The position numbers and the translations under genes are program-made. The notes under the pieces are model-generated. The model ran no database searches and was not told where the DNA came from. It saw only the letters and a program-made list of their open reading frames with translations. This document shows, piece after piece, positions 1 to 18,052 of a stretch of 64,000 bases of DNA (its first letter is position 1; every line of letters starts with the position of its first letter). Source of the stretch: Enemella dayhoffiae (lineage in GTDB: Bacteria > Actinomycetota > Actinomycetes > Propionibacteriales > Propionibacteriaceae); NCBI RefSeq assembly GCF_002250625.1, contig NZ_NMVQ01000012.1:310001-374000 (forward strand). The letters are read 5' to 3'.

Positions 1-111
1 TCGGCGTACCACTTGCTCGGCAACGCTGACGTGGCCCTCGCGGATCAGTTCCGCGGCGTGTCCGCGCGACCGCGCCAGCCCGAGCTCGACCAGCGCCGCG
101 TCGAGCCGCAC
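1..111 (-). CDS. tlyA: TlyA-type rRNA 2'-O-methyltransferase, N-terminal part (cut by window edge)
   Basis: Only the first 37 codons are inside the window. They read VRLDAALVELGLARSRGHAA and onward, the S4-like RNA-binding start of TlyA, the dual 16S/23S rRNA cytidine-2'-O-methyltransferase. The start chosen is the GTG at 111, because an in-frame TGA lies just upstream and is shared with the end of the preceding small gene. The order HAD phosphatase - small protein - tlyA is the usual actinobacterial order, normally followed by NAD kinase and recN beyond this edge. The catalytic Rossmann domain is not visible, so the identification rests on the S4 motif and synteny. Confidence 0.8.
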   Translation of the reverse strand, partial: MRLDAALVELGLARSRGHAAELIREGHVSVAEQVVRR

Positions 112-114
112 CGG

Positions 115-336
115 TCAGGCTCCGCCCGCGGCCGAGTGGTTGCCGGCGCCGGTGGATTCGTCATCGGGGTCGGAGAGGACACGGTGCAGGTCCTCGTGGG
201 CCCGGGCCAGGGCATCGTGGTGTTCGGTCAGTGGTCGTTCGGCGAGGTCGGCCAGATCGGCGAGCACCCCATCGACCCGGGCGTGCCCGGTCGTGGGGAC
301 CGGCCCCGGATCCTTGGCCTGCTGCGGTTCGGTCAC
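115..336 (-). CDS. Small conserved acidic protein upstream of tlyA
   Basis: A 73-residue acidic protein (MTEPQQAKDPGPVPTTGHAR and onward). It has a central predicted helix (RVDGVLADLADLAERPLTEH) and a disordered Ser/Gly/Ala tail. It corresponds in position and size to the small gene between the HAD phosphatase and tlyA in mycobacteria (Rv1693-like). Its stop lies 3 bases before the tlyA GTG, so translation is probably coupled. No catalytic motif is visible and the function is unknown. Confidence 0.75.
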   Translation of the reverse strand: MTEPQQAKDPGPVPTTGHARVDGVLADLADLAERPLTEHHDALARAHEDLHRVLSDPDDESTGAGNHSAAGGA

Positions 337-353
337 GGCGTCTCCTGTTCGGC

Positions 354-1349
354 TCAGCTGAGTTCGGAAAGCTGCTGCAGGGCCGCGGCGGTGCCAGACT
401 CGGCCGGGTCACTGCCCGGCGGGAGCAACGCCAGCAGTGCTCGCAGGGCGTCCAGCTGCTGGCCGGGGGTCGAGAGCGGTCCGTCGACGGCGAAACCGTC
501 GCCGCGGCGGCGTACGCACCCCTCCCCGCACCGCGCGGTGTCGCCGTCCAGCTCGACTTCCGCGGCGGGTTCGAGCAGGGCGCGCAGGTCGTGGCCCAGG
601 TGGTCGGGGCGGTGCGTCGCGGCGACCAGCTCGGCCTTGCCGTGGGCACCGGTGAACACGAACAGGCTGGTCATGCCGACGGCCGCGGCGCCGTCGATGT
701 CGGTGTCGATCCGGTCGCCGACGAAGATCGGGCGCTCGGCGCCGAGCCGGCGTACGGTCTCCTCCAGCAGCGGCGGGCAGGGCTTGCCGGCGACCAGCGG
801 ATCGACCTCGACCGCCTGCCGCAGGGCGTTGATCTGGGCGCCGGCGCCGGCGACCAGTCCGCGGTCGGTGGGGCGGTTGGAGTCGGTGTTGGTGGCGACC
901 CACAGCGCCCCGGCCTGGATCGCGAACCCCGCCTCGTCGATCAGCCGCCACGGCAGGTCGGGGTGGTACCCCTGGATCACCGCCGCCGGGGGCTGCTTCC
1001 CGGCCGACACCGGCCGCAGCCCGACCGCGCGGACCTCGGCGGCCAGCGCGTCGGTGCCGACGACCAGGATCGGGGCGTCGGCGGCCACTCGCTCGGCGAG
1101 CAGCCGCGCCCCGGCCTGGGATGAGGTGACCACGTCAGCCTGTTCTGCCGGTACGCCCAGCTCGACCAGGTGTTCGGCCACCGCGGCGGGGGTGCGGGCG
1201 GCGTTGTTGGTGACGAACCCGACCCGGGCGCCGCGCTCGCGCAGGGCGGCGATCCCCTCGGCGGCACCGGGCACCGGCTCGGGCCCGAGATAGACGACAC
1301 CGTCCAGATCGAACAGCGCGGCGTCATGGGCGTCGACGAGAGCGGTCAC
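354..1349 (-). CDS. HAD-IIA family phosphatase (NagD-like, Rv1692-type)
   Basis: 331 residues with all four HAD motifs. Motif I is DLDGVVY (nucleophile and acid/base Asp14/Asp16), motif II VTNNAA, motif III GKPCPP with its Lys, and motif IV VGDRIDTDI. The NagD-type C2 cap lies between motifs II and III. The syntenic mycobacterial protein Rv1692 is a glycerol-3-phosphate phosphatase involved in recycling polar heads of glycerophospholipids, so a similar role is inferred here. The start is GTG and overlaps the TGA of the upstream TPR gene (GTGA), indicating co-transcription. The residues after about 270 have no obvious motif. Confidence 0.88.
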   Translation of the reverse strand: MTALVDAHDAALFDLDGVVYLGPEPVPGAAEGIAALRERGARVGFVTNNAARTPAAVAEHLVELGVPAEQADVVTSSQAGARLLAERVAADAPILVVGTDALAAEVRAVGLRPVSAGKQPPAAVIQGYHPDLPWRLIDEAGFAIQAGALWVATNTDSNRPTDRGLVAGAGAQINALRQAVEVDPLVAGKPCPPLLEETVRRLGAERPIFVGDRIDTDIDGAAAVGMTSLFVFTGAHGKAELVAATHRPDHLGHDLRALLEPAAEVELDGDTARCGEGCVRRRGDGFAVDGPLSTPGQQLDALRALLALLPPGSDPAESGTAAALQQLSELS

Positions 1350-2563
1350 CGCTGTTCCAGTCCGGTTTCCGCCGGGTAGTCCCGGGTCGCGGCGGGCTGC
1401 TCGTCGTCGGTCTCCGGCTGGGCGTCGTCGTCCTCGGTCTCGTCGAAGTCGATCACCAGGCCCTCGAGCTGGGCGACGCGTTCGTCTGCGTCGGTCTCGC
1501 CGGCGGAGTCGAGCTTGGCGGCGGCGCCGAACCAGGTGTGCGCTCCGTCGCGGTCCCCCGCCTCGAGGAGCTGTTCGGCGTACGCGTAGCGCAGCCGGGC
1601 CGCGCTGGTTGCGGGAACACGCCTGCCGCGGGACCCCTGGATCTCGGACTCGAGCAGCCGGCGGGCCTCGGCGTGCTGGCCCTGATCGGCGCGGGCGCCG
1701 GCCTCGACGATCCGCATCTCGATCCGGGTGGCCGGGTCGAGGTCGAGTCGTTCGGCCTGCCGCGCCAGCTTGAGCGCCTCGTCGGGGCGGCCCAGGGCGC
1801 GCTCGCAGTCGGCCATCACCGGCAGGTATTCGTCGCCTCCGCTCATCCGTCGCAGTGCGCGGTATTCACTCAGTGCGGCGGCGAAGTCTGCGGCGGCGTA
1901 CGCGGTCTCGGCGACCGCGGCGCGCACCACAGGGAGCCGGGAGGCGAGCCGGCGGGCGACCTTGGCGTGCGCGTACGCGAGCTCAGGCTCGAGGTCGACC
2001 AGGAGCCCGGCGGCAAGCAGCCGGGGACCGACCTTGTCGGCCAGGTCCAGCGGCAGGCCCTTCAGTTCGGCCTTGACCCCGCGCGGCAGCTGCCGCAGGT
2101 CCAGGTCCTCGGGGAGCTGCGGATCGGGGCCACCTTGGCCGGAGCGGGTGGGGCGCCGTCTCGGCTCGTCGGTCCGGTCGTCGCGGCGAAACTGGGGGCG
2201 TTCGGTACGCCCACGCGTGTCCTCGCCCTGTCGGCGGGAACGGGAATCGCCGTCGCGGCGGGGACGGGAACCTCCAGTTCCACGAGAATCGCGGCGATCA
2301 CCGTCGGCCGAGTCGCGACCTCGGGAGGGCCCGCTGCGACCGGTGGACGGCCGGCGGCGGTCCTCCCGGTCCTGGGGTCCGGCATCATCACGGCGTCGGC
2401 GCTCGCCACCCCCGCGACTAGCACCGCCGTCGCCGCGGCCCGAGCCCCGCGCGTCACGGCCGGGACGGCCGGCTCCCGAGTCGCGTCGACCGGAGCCACC
2501 GCGTCCGGATCCGGAGCCGCGGCCCCTGTTGTCACCGGTACGCCGGCCCTCGTCTTCTGCCAC
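1346..2563 (-). CDS. TPR-like protein with long Arg/Gly-rich N-terminus
   Basis: 405 residues. Roughly the first 145 are low-complexity, rich in R, G, D and S (RGRGSGSGRGG, RRDSRGTGGSRPRRDGDSRS), hence disordered, basic and RNA-binding-like. Residues 150-370 are helical with TPR-like repeats (AYAHAKVARRLASRLPVVRA; MADCERALGRPDEALKLARQ). The tail is acidic. It sits where Rv1691 sits in mycobacteria, upstream of the HAD phosphatase and tlyA. A role in ribosome-linked metabolism is only an inference from the RG-rich region and from neighbours that act on rRNA. GTG start; an internal start after the RG region cannot be excluded. Confidence 0.8.
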   Translation of the reverse strand: MAEDEGRRTGDNRGRGSGSGRGGSGRRDSGAGRPGRDARGSGRGDGGASRGGGERRRRDDAGPQDREDRRRPSTGRSGPSRGRDSADGDRRDSRGTGGSRPRRDGDSRSRRQGEDTRGRTERPQFRRDDRTDEPRRRPTRSGQGGPDPQLPEDLDLRQLPRGVKAELKGLPLDLADKVGPRLLAAGLLVDLEPELAYAHAKVARRLASRLPVVRAAVAETAYAAADFAAALSEYRALRRMSGGDEYLPVMADCERALGRPDEALKLARQAERLDLDPATRIEMRIVEAGARADQGQHAEARRLLESEIQGSRGRRVPATSAARLRYAYAEQLLEAGDRDGAHTWFGAAAKLDSAGETDADERVAQLEGLVIDFDETEDDDAQPETDDEQPAATRDYPAETGLEQR

Positions 2564-2655
2564 CCGCCAATCCTGCCGGAGTGGCCGCAGCGACGCAAAG
2601 CAGGCGCTCGCTCAGGGAACCTGACTGGTCCGCTCGTTCCTCGCTCGCTCAGGGA

Positions 2656-2680
2656 CCGGCTTCGACAGGCGCAGCCAACG
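2656..2680. repeat. Dispersed intergenic repeat, copy 1 (CTTCGACAGGCKCAGCC)
   Basis: Contains GGCTTCGACAGGCGCAGCC. Close copies occur at 25306-25330 and 45957-45980. Just upstream (2624-2655) a second word, CGCTCGTTCCTCGCTCGCTC, is partly repeated. Such TTCGACAGGCTCAGC words recur in many actinobacterial intergenic regions. Confidence 0.7.
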
Positions 2681-2690
2681 TCAGAGAACG

Positions 2691-2734
2691 CAAAAACACC
2701 TCAGGGCGGCTCCGAAGAGCCACCCTGAGGTGTT
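2691..2734 (-). terminator. Rho-independent terminator of the rRNA operon
   Basis: Read on the minus strand, an 18-bp stem (arms 2717-2734 and 2695-2712, one G-U pair) closes a TTCG tetraloop and is followed by GTTTTTG. It begins directly after the 5S 3' end, the expected place for the end of the rRNA transcript. Confidence 0.93.
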
Positions 2735-2740
2735 GTATTG

Positions 2741-2858
2741 TCCGGCGACGTCCTAGTCTCCCACACACTCCCGTGTGCAGTACCTTCGGCGCTGAGAGGC
2801 TTAACTTCCGGGTTCGGAATGGAGCCGGGTGTTTCCCTCTCGCCATGATCACCGAAAC
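2741..2858 (-). rRNA. rrf: 5S ribosomal RNA
   Basis: The minus strand reads GTTTCGGTGATCATGGCGAG, then AAACACCCGGCTCCATTCCG, AACCCGGAAGTTAAGC, and ends near GGGAGACTAGGACGTCGCCG: a normal actinobacterial 5S rRNA of about 118 nt. It follows the 23S gene by about 100 bp and is followed at once by the terminator. End positions are estimated to within a few bases. Confidence 0.95.
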
Positions 2859-2929
2859 ACTATTGAGATGTGTCGGACCGACCAGGCCACTTTCGTGGCG
2901 GCGGTTTCCCGACCGTATCTCGGAAACCT

Positions 2930-2956
2930 CACAGTGGACGCGTAGCACCTTTGTAG

Positions 2957-2964
<8 letters not shown>
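2930..2964 (-). other. 23S processing stalk, 3' side
   Basis: This stretch is almost perfectly complementary to 6046-6082 on the other side of the 23S gene (shared core CGCGTCCACTGTG and its complement, plus CTACAAAG and GCTTGTT). Paired in the precursor, the two form the stem normally cut by RNase III. Confidence 0.8.
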
Positions 2965-7900
<4,936 letters not shown>

Positions 7901-8056
7901 TCGGTCAACCCGTGGGTCGACCTCAAAATCAACGAGTCTGATTCCTGACAGGATCCATTGCTGGATCTATCAAATAATCAACTCAAAGAAATCCATACTC
8001 ACTTGACCGAAGTCACCCGAGCACGGGGTTTCTGTGCATATTTGGCATTGACTTTT

Positions 8057-8090
8057 AAGCACGCTGTTGAGTTCTCAAGTTTCGTTCGCA
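8057..8090 (-). promoter_or_regulatory. rRNA leader boxA-like antitermination/processing element
   Basis: The minus strand reads CTTGAGAACTCAACAGCGTG, the typical actinobacterial boxB-boxA-boxC leader word, about 160 nt upstream of the 16S 5' end. The same CTTGAGAACT core recurs before the 23S gene. Known role in such leaders: NusB/NusE antitermination and 16S processing. Confidence 0.75.
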
Positions 8091-8135
8091 CACCGCGCTC
8101 GAATCTTTCGATCCGGGCTTGGGGCAACCCGTATT

Positions 8136-8164
8136 ACTTTACTCTTTCCTTCAGTCGGAGTCAA
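8136..8164 (-). promoter_or_regulatory. rRNA promoter, proximal (TTGACT-N17-TAAAGT)
   Basis: On the minus strand a -35 TTGACT (8159-8164) is separated by exactly 17 bp from a -10 TAAAGT (8136-8141). It is the nearest of three tandem sigma70-type promoters before the 16S gene. Confidence 0.7.
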
Positions 8165-8243
8165 ATCCGCTTCCGTTCCGAGTTCCTTCGGCCGTAGCCT
8201 CCGGTTTGCCGCCCGTTCACTTTCGTTTGAGGCGACCTGATCA

Positions 8244-8272
8244 AGCTTAGATGCTGCGTTTCCCCTTGTCAA
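8244..8272 (-). promoter_or_regulatory. rRNA promoter, middle (TTGACA-N17-TAAGCT)
   Basis: Consensus -35 TTGACA (8267-8272) and -10 TAAGCT (8244-8249) with a 17-bp spacer, read on the minus strand. Confidence 0.75.
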
Positions 8273-8329
8273 ACCGGGGATCCGGCGGATTTGCTGCTCC
8301 GGGCCAAGACCCTTGGGGCAACTCGATCA

Positions 8330-8358
8330 ATTCTACCGATCCGTCCGTTCCGAGTCAA
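8330..8358 (-). promoter_or_regulatory. rRNA promoter, distal (TTGACT-N17-TAGAAT)
   Basis: A -35 TTGACT (8353-8358) and a -10 TAGAAT (8330-8335) with a 17-bp spacer on the minus strand, the best -10 of the three. The rest of 8360-8603, up to the end of tyrS, shows no gene; it is the tyrS-rrn boundary. Confidence 0.75.
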
Positions 8359-8603
8359 ACTCGGCCTTCCGGGCCAGTCCCCGCACAGCGCTCAGCCGCC
8401 GGAACTGATGGGTTCTTGTTGAACGCACATCTGTCCGGTCGTCGTCGAGCCGTGTGGGTACCCACCTGGGCCGGGCCGTGAGAGCCGACTTTCGCCGCTC
8501 CCCTGCGTCCCTTGCACCGTCGGGGCTCAGAGAACATTACGCACCGCCCGGCCCGAGGTCAAATCGAGGCGTGGTGGCCCCGATCACACGCCCAGAACGC
8601 GCT

Positions 8604-9878
8604 TCAGCGGCGTACCCGAACCATCCCCACGGTCTTCTTCCCGCGGCGGACAACCGCGTAACGACCGTGCAGCAGATCCGAATCCTGCAGCCGGGCCTCG
8701 GCGTCGCTCACCTTCTGGTTGTTCAGGTAGGCCCCGCCCTCGGCGATGGCCCGTCGGGCGGCGCCCTTGGAGTCGACCACCCCGGCCGCCAGCAGTGCGT
8801 CCACCACCAGCGGCAACTCGGCGCCGGCAGCCAGTTCCCCTCCGCCGACCTCGCCGGCCACCTGGGCGAGCGTGCCCTCCGGCAGCTCGGCCAGCTCACT
8901 GCGGCCGAACAACGCCGCGGCAGCGGCCTCGGCGGCCTTCCGCTCGGCCTCCCCGTGCACCAGGTCGGTGATGTCGTCGGCCAGCGCCCGCTGGGCCGCC
9001 CGCTGCCACGCCTCCTCGGCCGTCTGCCGGGCCAGGTCCTCGATCTCCTCGCGCGAACGCGGGCTGAACACCTTGAGGTACTCGACCACCTTGGCGTCCT
9101 CGGCGTTCAGGAAGTACTGGTGGAAGGCGTACGGGCTGGTCAACTCGGCGTCCAGCCAGATGGTGCCGGACTCGGTCTTGCCGTATTTCGTGCCGTCGGC
9201 CTTGGTCAGCAAGGGCGTGACCAGACCGTGTACGCCGGCCCGTTCGGTCCGCCGGATGTAGTCGATGCCGGCGGTGATGTTGCCCCACTGGTCCTGGGCA
9301 CCCGTCTGCAGGGTGCAGCCGTGCCGTTTGTACAACTCGTGGTAATCCAACGACTGCAGCAGCACGTAACTGAACTCGGTGTAGGAGATGCCGCTGTCCA
9401 ACCGCCGGGCGACCACGTCGCGGTCCAGCATCCGGTTGATCGAGAAGTGCTTGCCGACGTCGCGCAGGAAGTCGAGGGTGGACAGCTCGGCGGTCCAGTC
9501 GTAGTTGTTCACGAAGCGCACCGGGTTGGGCCCGTCCAGCTCGACAAAGCGGCTCATCTGCTCGCGCAACCGCTCCACCCAGCCGGCCACCACTTCCTTG
9601 CCGTTCATCACCCGCTCCCCGGCCTGCTTCGGGTCACCGATCAACCCGGTCGACCCGCCCACCAGCAGCAACGGGTGATGCCCGCCGGCGTGCAGCGCCC
9701 GGACGACCATCAGCTGCACCAGGTGGCCGATGTGCAGGCTGGGTGCGGTTGGGTCGAACCCGACATAGCTGGTCACCGGTCCGGCGTCCAGGTGCGCCGA
9801 CAGCGCCTCCCGGTCGGTCGAGTCGGCCACCAGGCCCCGCCACAGCAGTTCATCCAGCACACGGTTCACGGCCTCCAC
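8604..9878 (-). CDS. tyrS: Tyrosine--tRNA ligase
   Basis: Class I synthetase of about 424 residues. The N-terminal catalytic Rossmann fold has the HIGH signature (LHIGHLVQL) and the KMSKS-equivalent KYGKT (TKADGTKYGKTE). The C-terminal S4 RNA-binding domain ends GKKTVGMVRVRR. It charges tRNA-Tyr in the cytoplasm. The frame is open further upstream, but family starts (xNRVLDELxWRGL) favour GTG at 9878 or GTG at 9869. In mycobacteria tyrS is near the TPR-HAD-tlyA group; here the rRNA operon separates them. Confidence 0.95.
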   Translation of the reverse strand: MEAVNRVLDELLWRGLVADSTDREALSAHLDAGPVTSYVGFDPTAPSLHIGHLVQLMVVRALHAGGHHPLLLVGGSTGLIGDPKQAGERVMNGKEVVAGWVERLREQMSRFVELDGPNPVRFVNNYDWTAELSTLDFLRDVGKHFSINRMLDRDVVARRLDSGISYTEFSYVLLQSLDYHELYKRHGCTLQTGAQDQWGNITAGIDYIRRTERAGVHGLVTPLLTKADGTKYGKTESGTIWLDAELTSPYAFHQYFLNAEDAKVVEYLKVFSPRSREEIEDLARQTAEEAWQRAAQRALADDITDLVHGEAERKAAEAAAAALFGRSELAELPEGTLAQVAGEVGGGELAAGAELPLVVDALLAAGVVDSKGAARRAIAEGGAYLNNQKVSDAEARLQDSDLLHGRYAVVRRGKKTVGMVRVRR

Positions 9879-9920
9879 CCTAGCGAGACCCGGCCCGGTG
9901 GCAGGATCTCGACCATGCTG

Positions 9921-10450
9921 CAGAACCTGCCCCACAACTCGCCTCGGACCGCGAGCAGCTGGCGGCGAGCGAGCGTCCGGCCGTGCGGCTCACCGTGCAC
10001 GACGAGCCCCCGGCGTAGGCCTGGTCCAGCCAGCTGGGCGGAATCCCCTACTGGCTGCCCGGTGATCGCTGGCCGACCGGTTTCGACGTCGGCCACGACC
10101 GCCCAATCCGGCTGCCCTGGTTGGGTCAGCTGAACCTCGGCGAGCTCCCGGCCCTGCCGGGTTTCCCGAGCAGCGGATTGCTGCAGTGCTGGGTGCCGCT
10201 GGAGCGCTATCGCGGTCACGACCTCGTCTGCCACGTGCGGCATCGCCCGATCAGCGACCCCTCGGCGGTCCTGGTCGACGACCCCGCCCTGGGCCTGGAC
10301 GACCGCCGGCTGATCAGCGACCCCACCGGCCCCGCCATCACCGGGGAGCTGGTTCGACAGCTGTGGTCACCCAGCAGTCGCGAGTTCACCGACCTGGCAG
10401 AGGCCGACGTCTCGCGGTGCGCCGGCTCCACCACGAGCTCGCCTGCTGAG
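9921..10450 (+). pseudogene. Decayed DUF1963 (YwqG)-like gene
   Basis: In one plus-strand frame the text reads AWSSQLGGIPYWLPGDRWPT (from about 10018), then LPWLGQLNLGELPALPGFPS, SGLLQCWVPLERY, and a long Asp/Pro-rich stretch. This is the pattern of DUF1963 proteins (GGxPxW, fLxQlnL, lP..GlLqfF). An in-frame TAG at 10016-10018 separates it from an upstream coding-like stretch (SERPAVRLTVHDEPPA), no good start is visible, and the 3' end runs into the argH terminus. I infer a nonsense-mutated, truncated copy lying between convergent-looking neighbours. This fills most of the tyrS-argH gap. Confidence 0.55.
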
Positions 10451-10457
10451 TTCGGCC

Positions 10458-12477
<2,020 letters not shown>

Positions 12478-12481
<4 letters not shown>

Positions 12482-13422
12482 CGCGCGCGATCCCCACTCT
12501 GCAGCAGGAAGGCGAGCAACGCCTTCTGAGCGTGCCGCCGATTCTCGGCCTCGTCGAACACCACCGAGCGTGGCCCCTCGAGCACCGACGCCTCGATCTC
12601 CTTACCGCGATAGGCCGGCAGGCAGTGCATCACGATGGCGTCCGAATCGGCACCGGAGACCAACGTCTCGGTCACCGAATAGGGCGCGAATGCCTGCACC
12701 CGTTCGGAATCCTGGCCCTCCTGCCCCATCGACACCCAGGTGTCGGTGCACACCACGTCGGCCCCGGAGACCGCTTCGGTGGCCGAGTCGGTGACCAGGA
12801 TCGAGCCGCCGGTGCGGTCAGCGATCGCTTCGGCGCGCGTCAGCACCTCGGCCGCCGGGTGATAGTCCGCCGGGGCGCCGATCCGCACCCGCATGCCGGC
12901 CAGTGCGCCGGCGAGCAGATAGGAGTTGGCCATGTTGTTGGCCCCGTCGCCGACGTACGCGAAGCTCAACCCCTGCAGGGATCCCTTGTGCTCGATGATC
13001 GTCTGCCAGTCGGCGAGCACCTGGCACGGGTGATAGTCGTCGGTGAGGGCGTTGATCACCGGCACCGAGGACGCCGCCGCCATCTCCTCGATCCGCTGCT
13101 GGGGTCCGGTCCGCCAGACGATCGCGGCGACGTGCCGGGAGAGCACCCGGGTCACATCGGGGATGGTCTCCCGGACCCCCACCCCGGCCAGCCGTCCGTC
13201 AACCAGCATGGGGTTTCCGCCGAGCTCGGCGATGGCCGCGTGAAAGGACACCTGGGTGCGCAGGGTGGGCTTGTCGGTGAGCACGGCGACCGAACGCGGA
13301 CCCTCCAGCGGACGGAACCCGAACGGGTCCTGCTTCATCCGCGCAGACAGGTCCAGCACCTCGGCCTGTTCGGCGGCGCTGAGGTCGTCGTCGGCCAGGA
13401 AGTGCTTCGGTTGCTCGGTCAT
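12478..13422 (-). CDS. argF: Ornithine carbamoyltransferase with atypical carbamoyl-phosphate loop
   Basis: 314 residues, close to the family length. It has the ornithine-side motifs [18 protein letters not shown] and the catalytic HCLP ([10 protein letters not shown]). The carbamoyl-phosphate loop, normally STRTR in ornithine carbamoyltransferases, reads PTLRTQ here ([11 protein letters not shown]). The central R-T is kept but the S-T and the last Arg are replaced, which recalls the SLRT form of acetyl- and succinyl-ornithine carbamoyltransferases. The intact SMG loop and the position in argJBDFR still favour plain ornithine as substrate. Start and stop overlap the neighbours (ATGA). Confidence 0.92.
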
Positions 13423-14636
13423 CCACGGCTCCGTTCCAGGATGGCGGGCAGCGCGTCCACGAAGGAGTCCAGCTGCTCGGCGGTCAGGTTGAGCGGCGGC
13501 GCGAGCCGCAGCACGTTCGGGCGCGGGGCGTTGATCACGAACCCTGCCTCCAGCGCGGTCTCATAGCAGGCCGGCGCGATCTCGGCGGTCAGCTCTATGC
13601 CGCGCAACAGCCCGCGGCCGCGGACGCCGGCCACCAGCGGGTGGTCCAGTTCATCGACCCGCTGCTCCAGGTGGTCGCCGAGGCGGCGTACCGAAGCGAG
13701 CAGCTCGTCGCGCTCGATCACCTGCAGCACGGCCAATCCGGCGATCGCGGCGACCGGGTTGCCGCCGAAGGTGGTGCCGTGCGAACCGGGCTGCAGCAGC
13801 TCGGCCGCCGCCCCGGTCGCCACGCAGGCGCCGATCGGGAACCCGTTGCCGAGCCCCTTGGCCAGGGTGACCACGTCGGCCACCACACCCTCGTGCTGGC
13901 TGGCCAACCAGTGCCCGGTGCGTCCGATTCCGGTCTGCACCTCGTCGAACCAGAGCAGGGAACCGTGCTCGCGGGTCAGCTCCCGAGCCCGCCGCAGATA
14001 ACCGTCGGGGGGAACCACCACGCCGTTCTCACCCTGGATCGGCTCGATCACCACCGCCGCCACCGTGTCGTCGATCGCCGCGGCCAGCGCCTCGGCATCC
14101 CCGTAGGGGACGAAGGTGACCTCGCCGGGCAGCGGTTCGAACGGCTCGCGATACTTCGGGTTGTGGGTGAGCGCCAGCGCGCCCATCGAGCGGCCGTGGA
14201 AGGCGCCCTCCATCGAGATGATCCGGGTCCGCCCGGTGCGCCGGCTGAGCTTGAACGCCGCCTCGTTGGCCTCGGTGCCGGAGTTGGTGAAGAACACCTT
14301 GGCGGGCTGCCCCGAGTCACCGGCGACGATCGCGGAAAGCCGTTCGGCCAGAGCGATCTGGGCCGGCGTGGCGAAGAAGTTCGACACGTGACCCAGCGTC
14401 GCCAGCTGCGAGGTGATCGCCGCCAGCACCGTCGGGTGGGCGTGGCCGAGCGCGTTCACCGCCAGCCCGCCGAGCAGGTCGAGATAGCGCTTGCCCTCGC
14501 TGTCCCAGACGTGGGCACCCTCGCCGCGGACGAAGACCCGCTTCGGCGGCCCGAACGTGTTCATGATCGCGTGCTGATAGCGCTCGACCAGCTCCGGCTG
14601 GTGCCCCTGCGGCAGGGTTGCGGAGAGCTCGGTCAT
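13419..14636 (-). CDS. argD: Acetylornithine aminotransferase
   Basis: 405-residue class III PLP aminotransferase. The Schiff-base Lys is in [14 protein letters not shown]; the PLP-Asp region is [15 protein letters not shown]; the phosphate-binding region is [12 protein letters not shown]. It converts N-acetylglutamate semialdehyde to N-acetylornithine. The ATG shares one base with the argB TGA, and its own stop overlaps the argF start. Confidence 0.95.
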   Translation of the reverse strand: MTELSATLPQGHQPELVERYQHAIMNTFGPPKRVFVRGEGAHVWDSEGKRYLDLLGGLAVNALGHAHPTVLAAITSQLATLGHVSNFFATPAQIALAERLSAIVAGDSGQPAKVFFTNSGTEANEAAFKLSRRTGRTRIISMEGAFHGRSMGALALTHNPKYREPFEPLPGEVTFVPYGDAEALAAAIDDTVAAVVIEPIQGENGVVVPPDGYLRRARELTREHGSLLWFDEVQTGIGRTGHWLASQHEGVVADVVTLAKGLGNGFPIGACVATGAAAELLQPGSHGTTFGGNPVAAIAGLAVLQVIERDELLASVRRLGDHLEQRVDELDHPLVAGVRGRGLLRGIELTAEIAPACYETALEAGFVINAPRPNVLRLAPPLNLTAEQLDSFVDALPAILERSRG

Positions 14637-15564
14637 CAGGATTTCCCTTCGCTGGCGTCGTTTGCGACACGGTCGGCGATCACCTGGGTGCCGACGCCGG
14701 CGTTGGTGAAGATCTCCAGCAACAGCGCGTGCGGCACGCGGCCGTCGAGCACGGTGGCCCGGCTCAGCCCGCCCTCGACGGCGGCCAGGCAGGCCTCCAT
14801 CTTGGGCACCATGCCTGACTGCAGGGTCGGCAGCATCTCCCGCAGCTCGCTGGCGGTGATGCCGGTGATGATCTCGGGATCCTCGGGCCAGTTGCGATAG
14901 AGCCCGGCCACGTCGGTCAGCACGACCAGCTTCTCCGCGCCCAGCGCGACCGCCAGGGCGGCGGCCGCGGTGTCGGCGTTCACGTTGTGCACGGTGCCGT
15001 CCTCGTCGGGGGCGACGGTCGCCACCACCGGGATCCGTCCGGCCTCCATCAGGTCACGAACCGCCTCGGGCCGGACCTGGCTGACCTCGCCGACGAGTCC
15101 GAGGTCGACGTCCTCCCCGTCCAGCAACAGCCCCTTGCGGGTCGCGGTGAACAACCCGGCGTCCTCGCCGGAGAGTCCCACCGCGAGCGGGCCATGTCCG
15201 TTGACCAGGCCGACCAGTTCGCGGTTCACCTGCCCCATCAGCACCATCCGGACGACGTCCATCGCGGCCGGGGTGGTCACCCGCAGCCCGCCGCGGAATT
15301 CGGAGTCGATGTCGAGGCGCTTGAGCATCGACGAGATCTGCGGGCCGCCCCCGTGCACGACGACCGGTTGTACGCCGCAGCGGCGCAGGAAGACGATGTC
15401 CTCGGCGAAGGCGCGTTTCAGCTCGTCGTCGATCATCGCGTTGCCGCCATATTTGATCACGATCGTCGCGCCGGCATAGTCGTTCAGCCAGGGCAGCGCC
15501 TCCGCCAGCACGGCCGCCTTCTCGCGGGGGCCGAGGCCGGCGGGGGTCGCCTCGTTGGGCTCAC

Positions 15565-15568
<4 letters not shown>
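14636..15568 (-). CDS. argB: Acetylglutamate kinase
   Basis: 310 residues of the amino acid kinase fold, with phosphate-binding VIKYGGNAM, the glycine-rich VVHGGGPQI, and the C-terminal GMVPKMEA motif typical of arginine-inhibitable acetylglutamate kinases. The open frame runs far upstream, but the ATG at 15568 ([20 protein letters not shown]) overlaps the argJ stop, matching the coupled pattern of the operon. It phosphorylates N-acetylglutamate and is the usual feedback target. Confidence 0.95.
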
Positions 15569-18045
<2,477 letters not shown>

Positions 18046-18052
18046 TTCGGCC

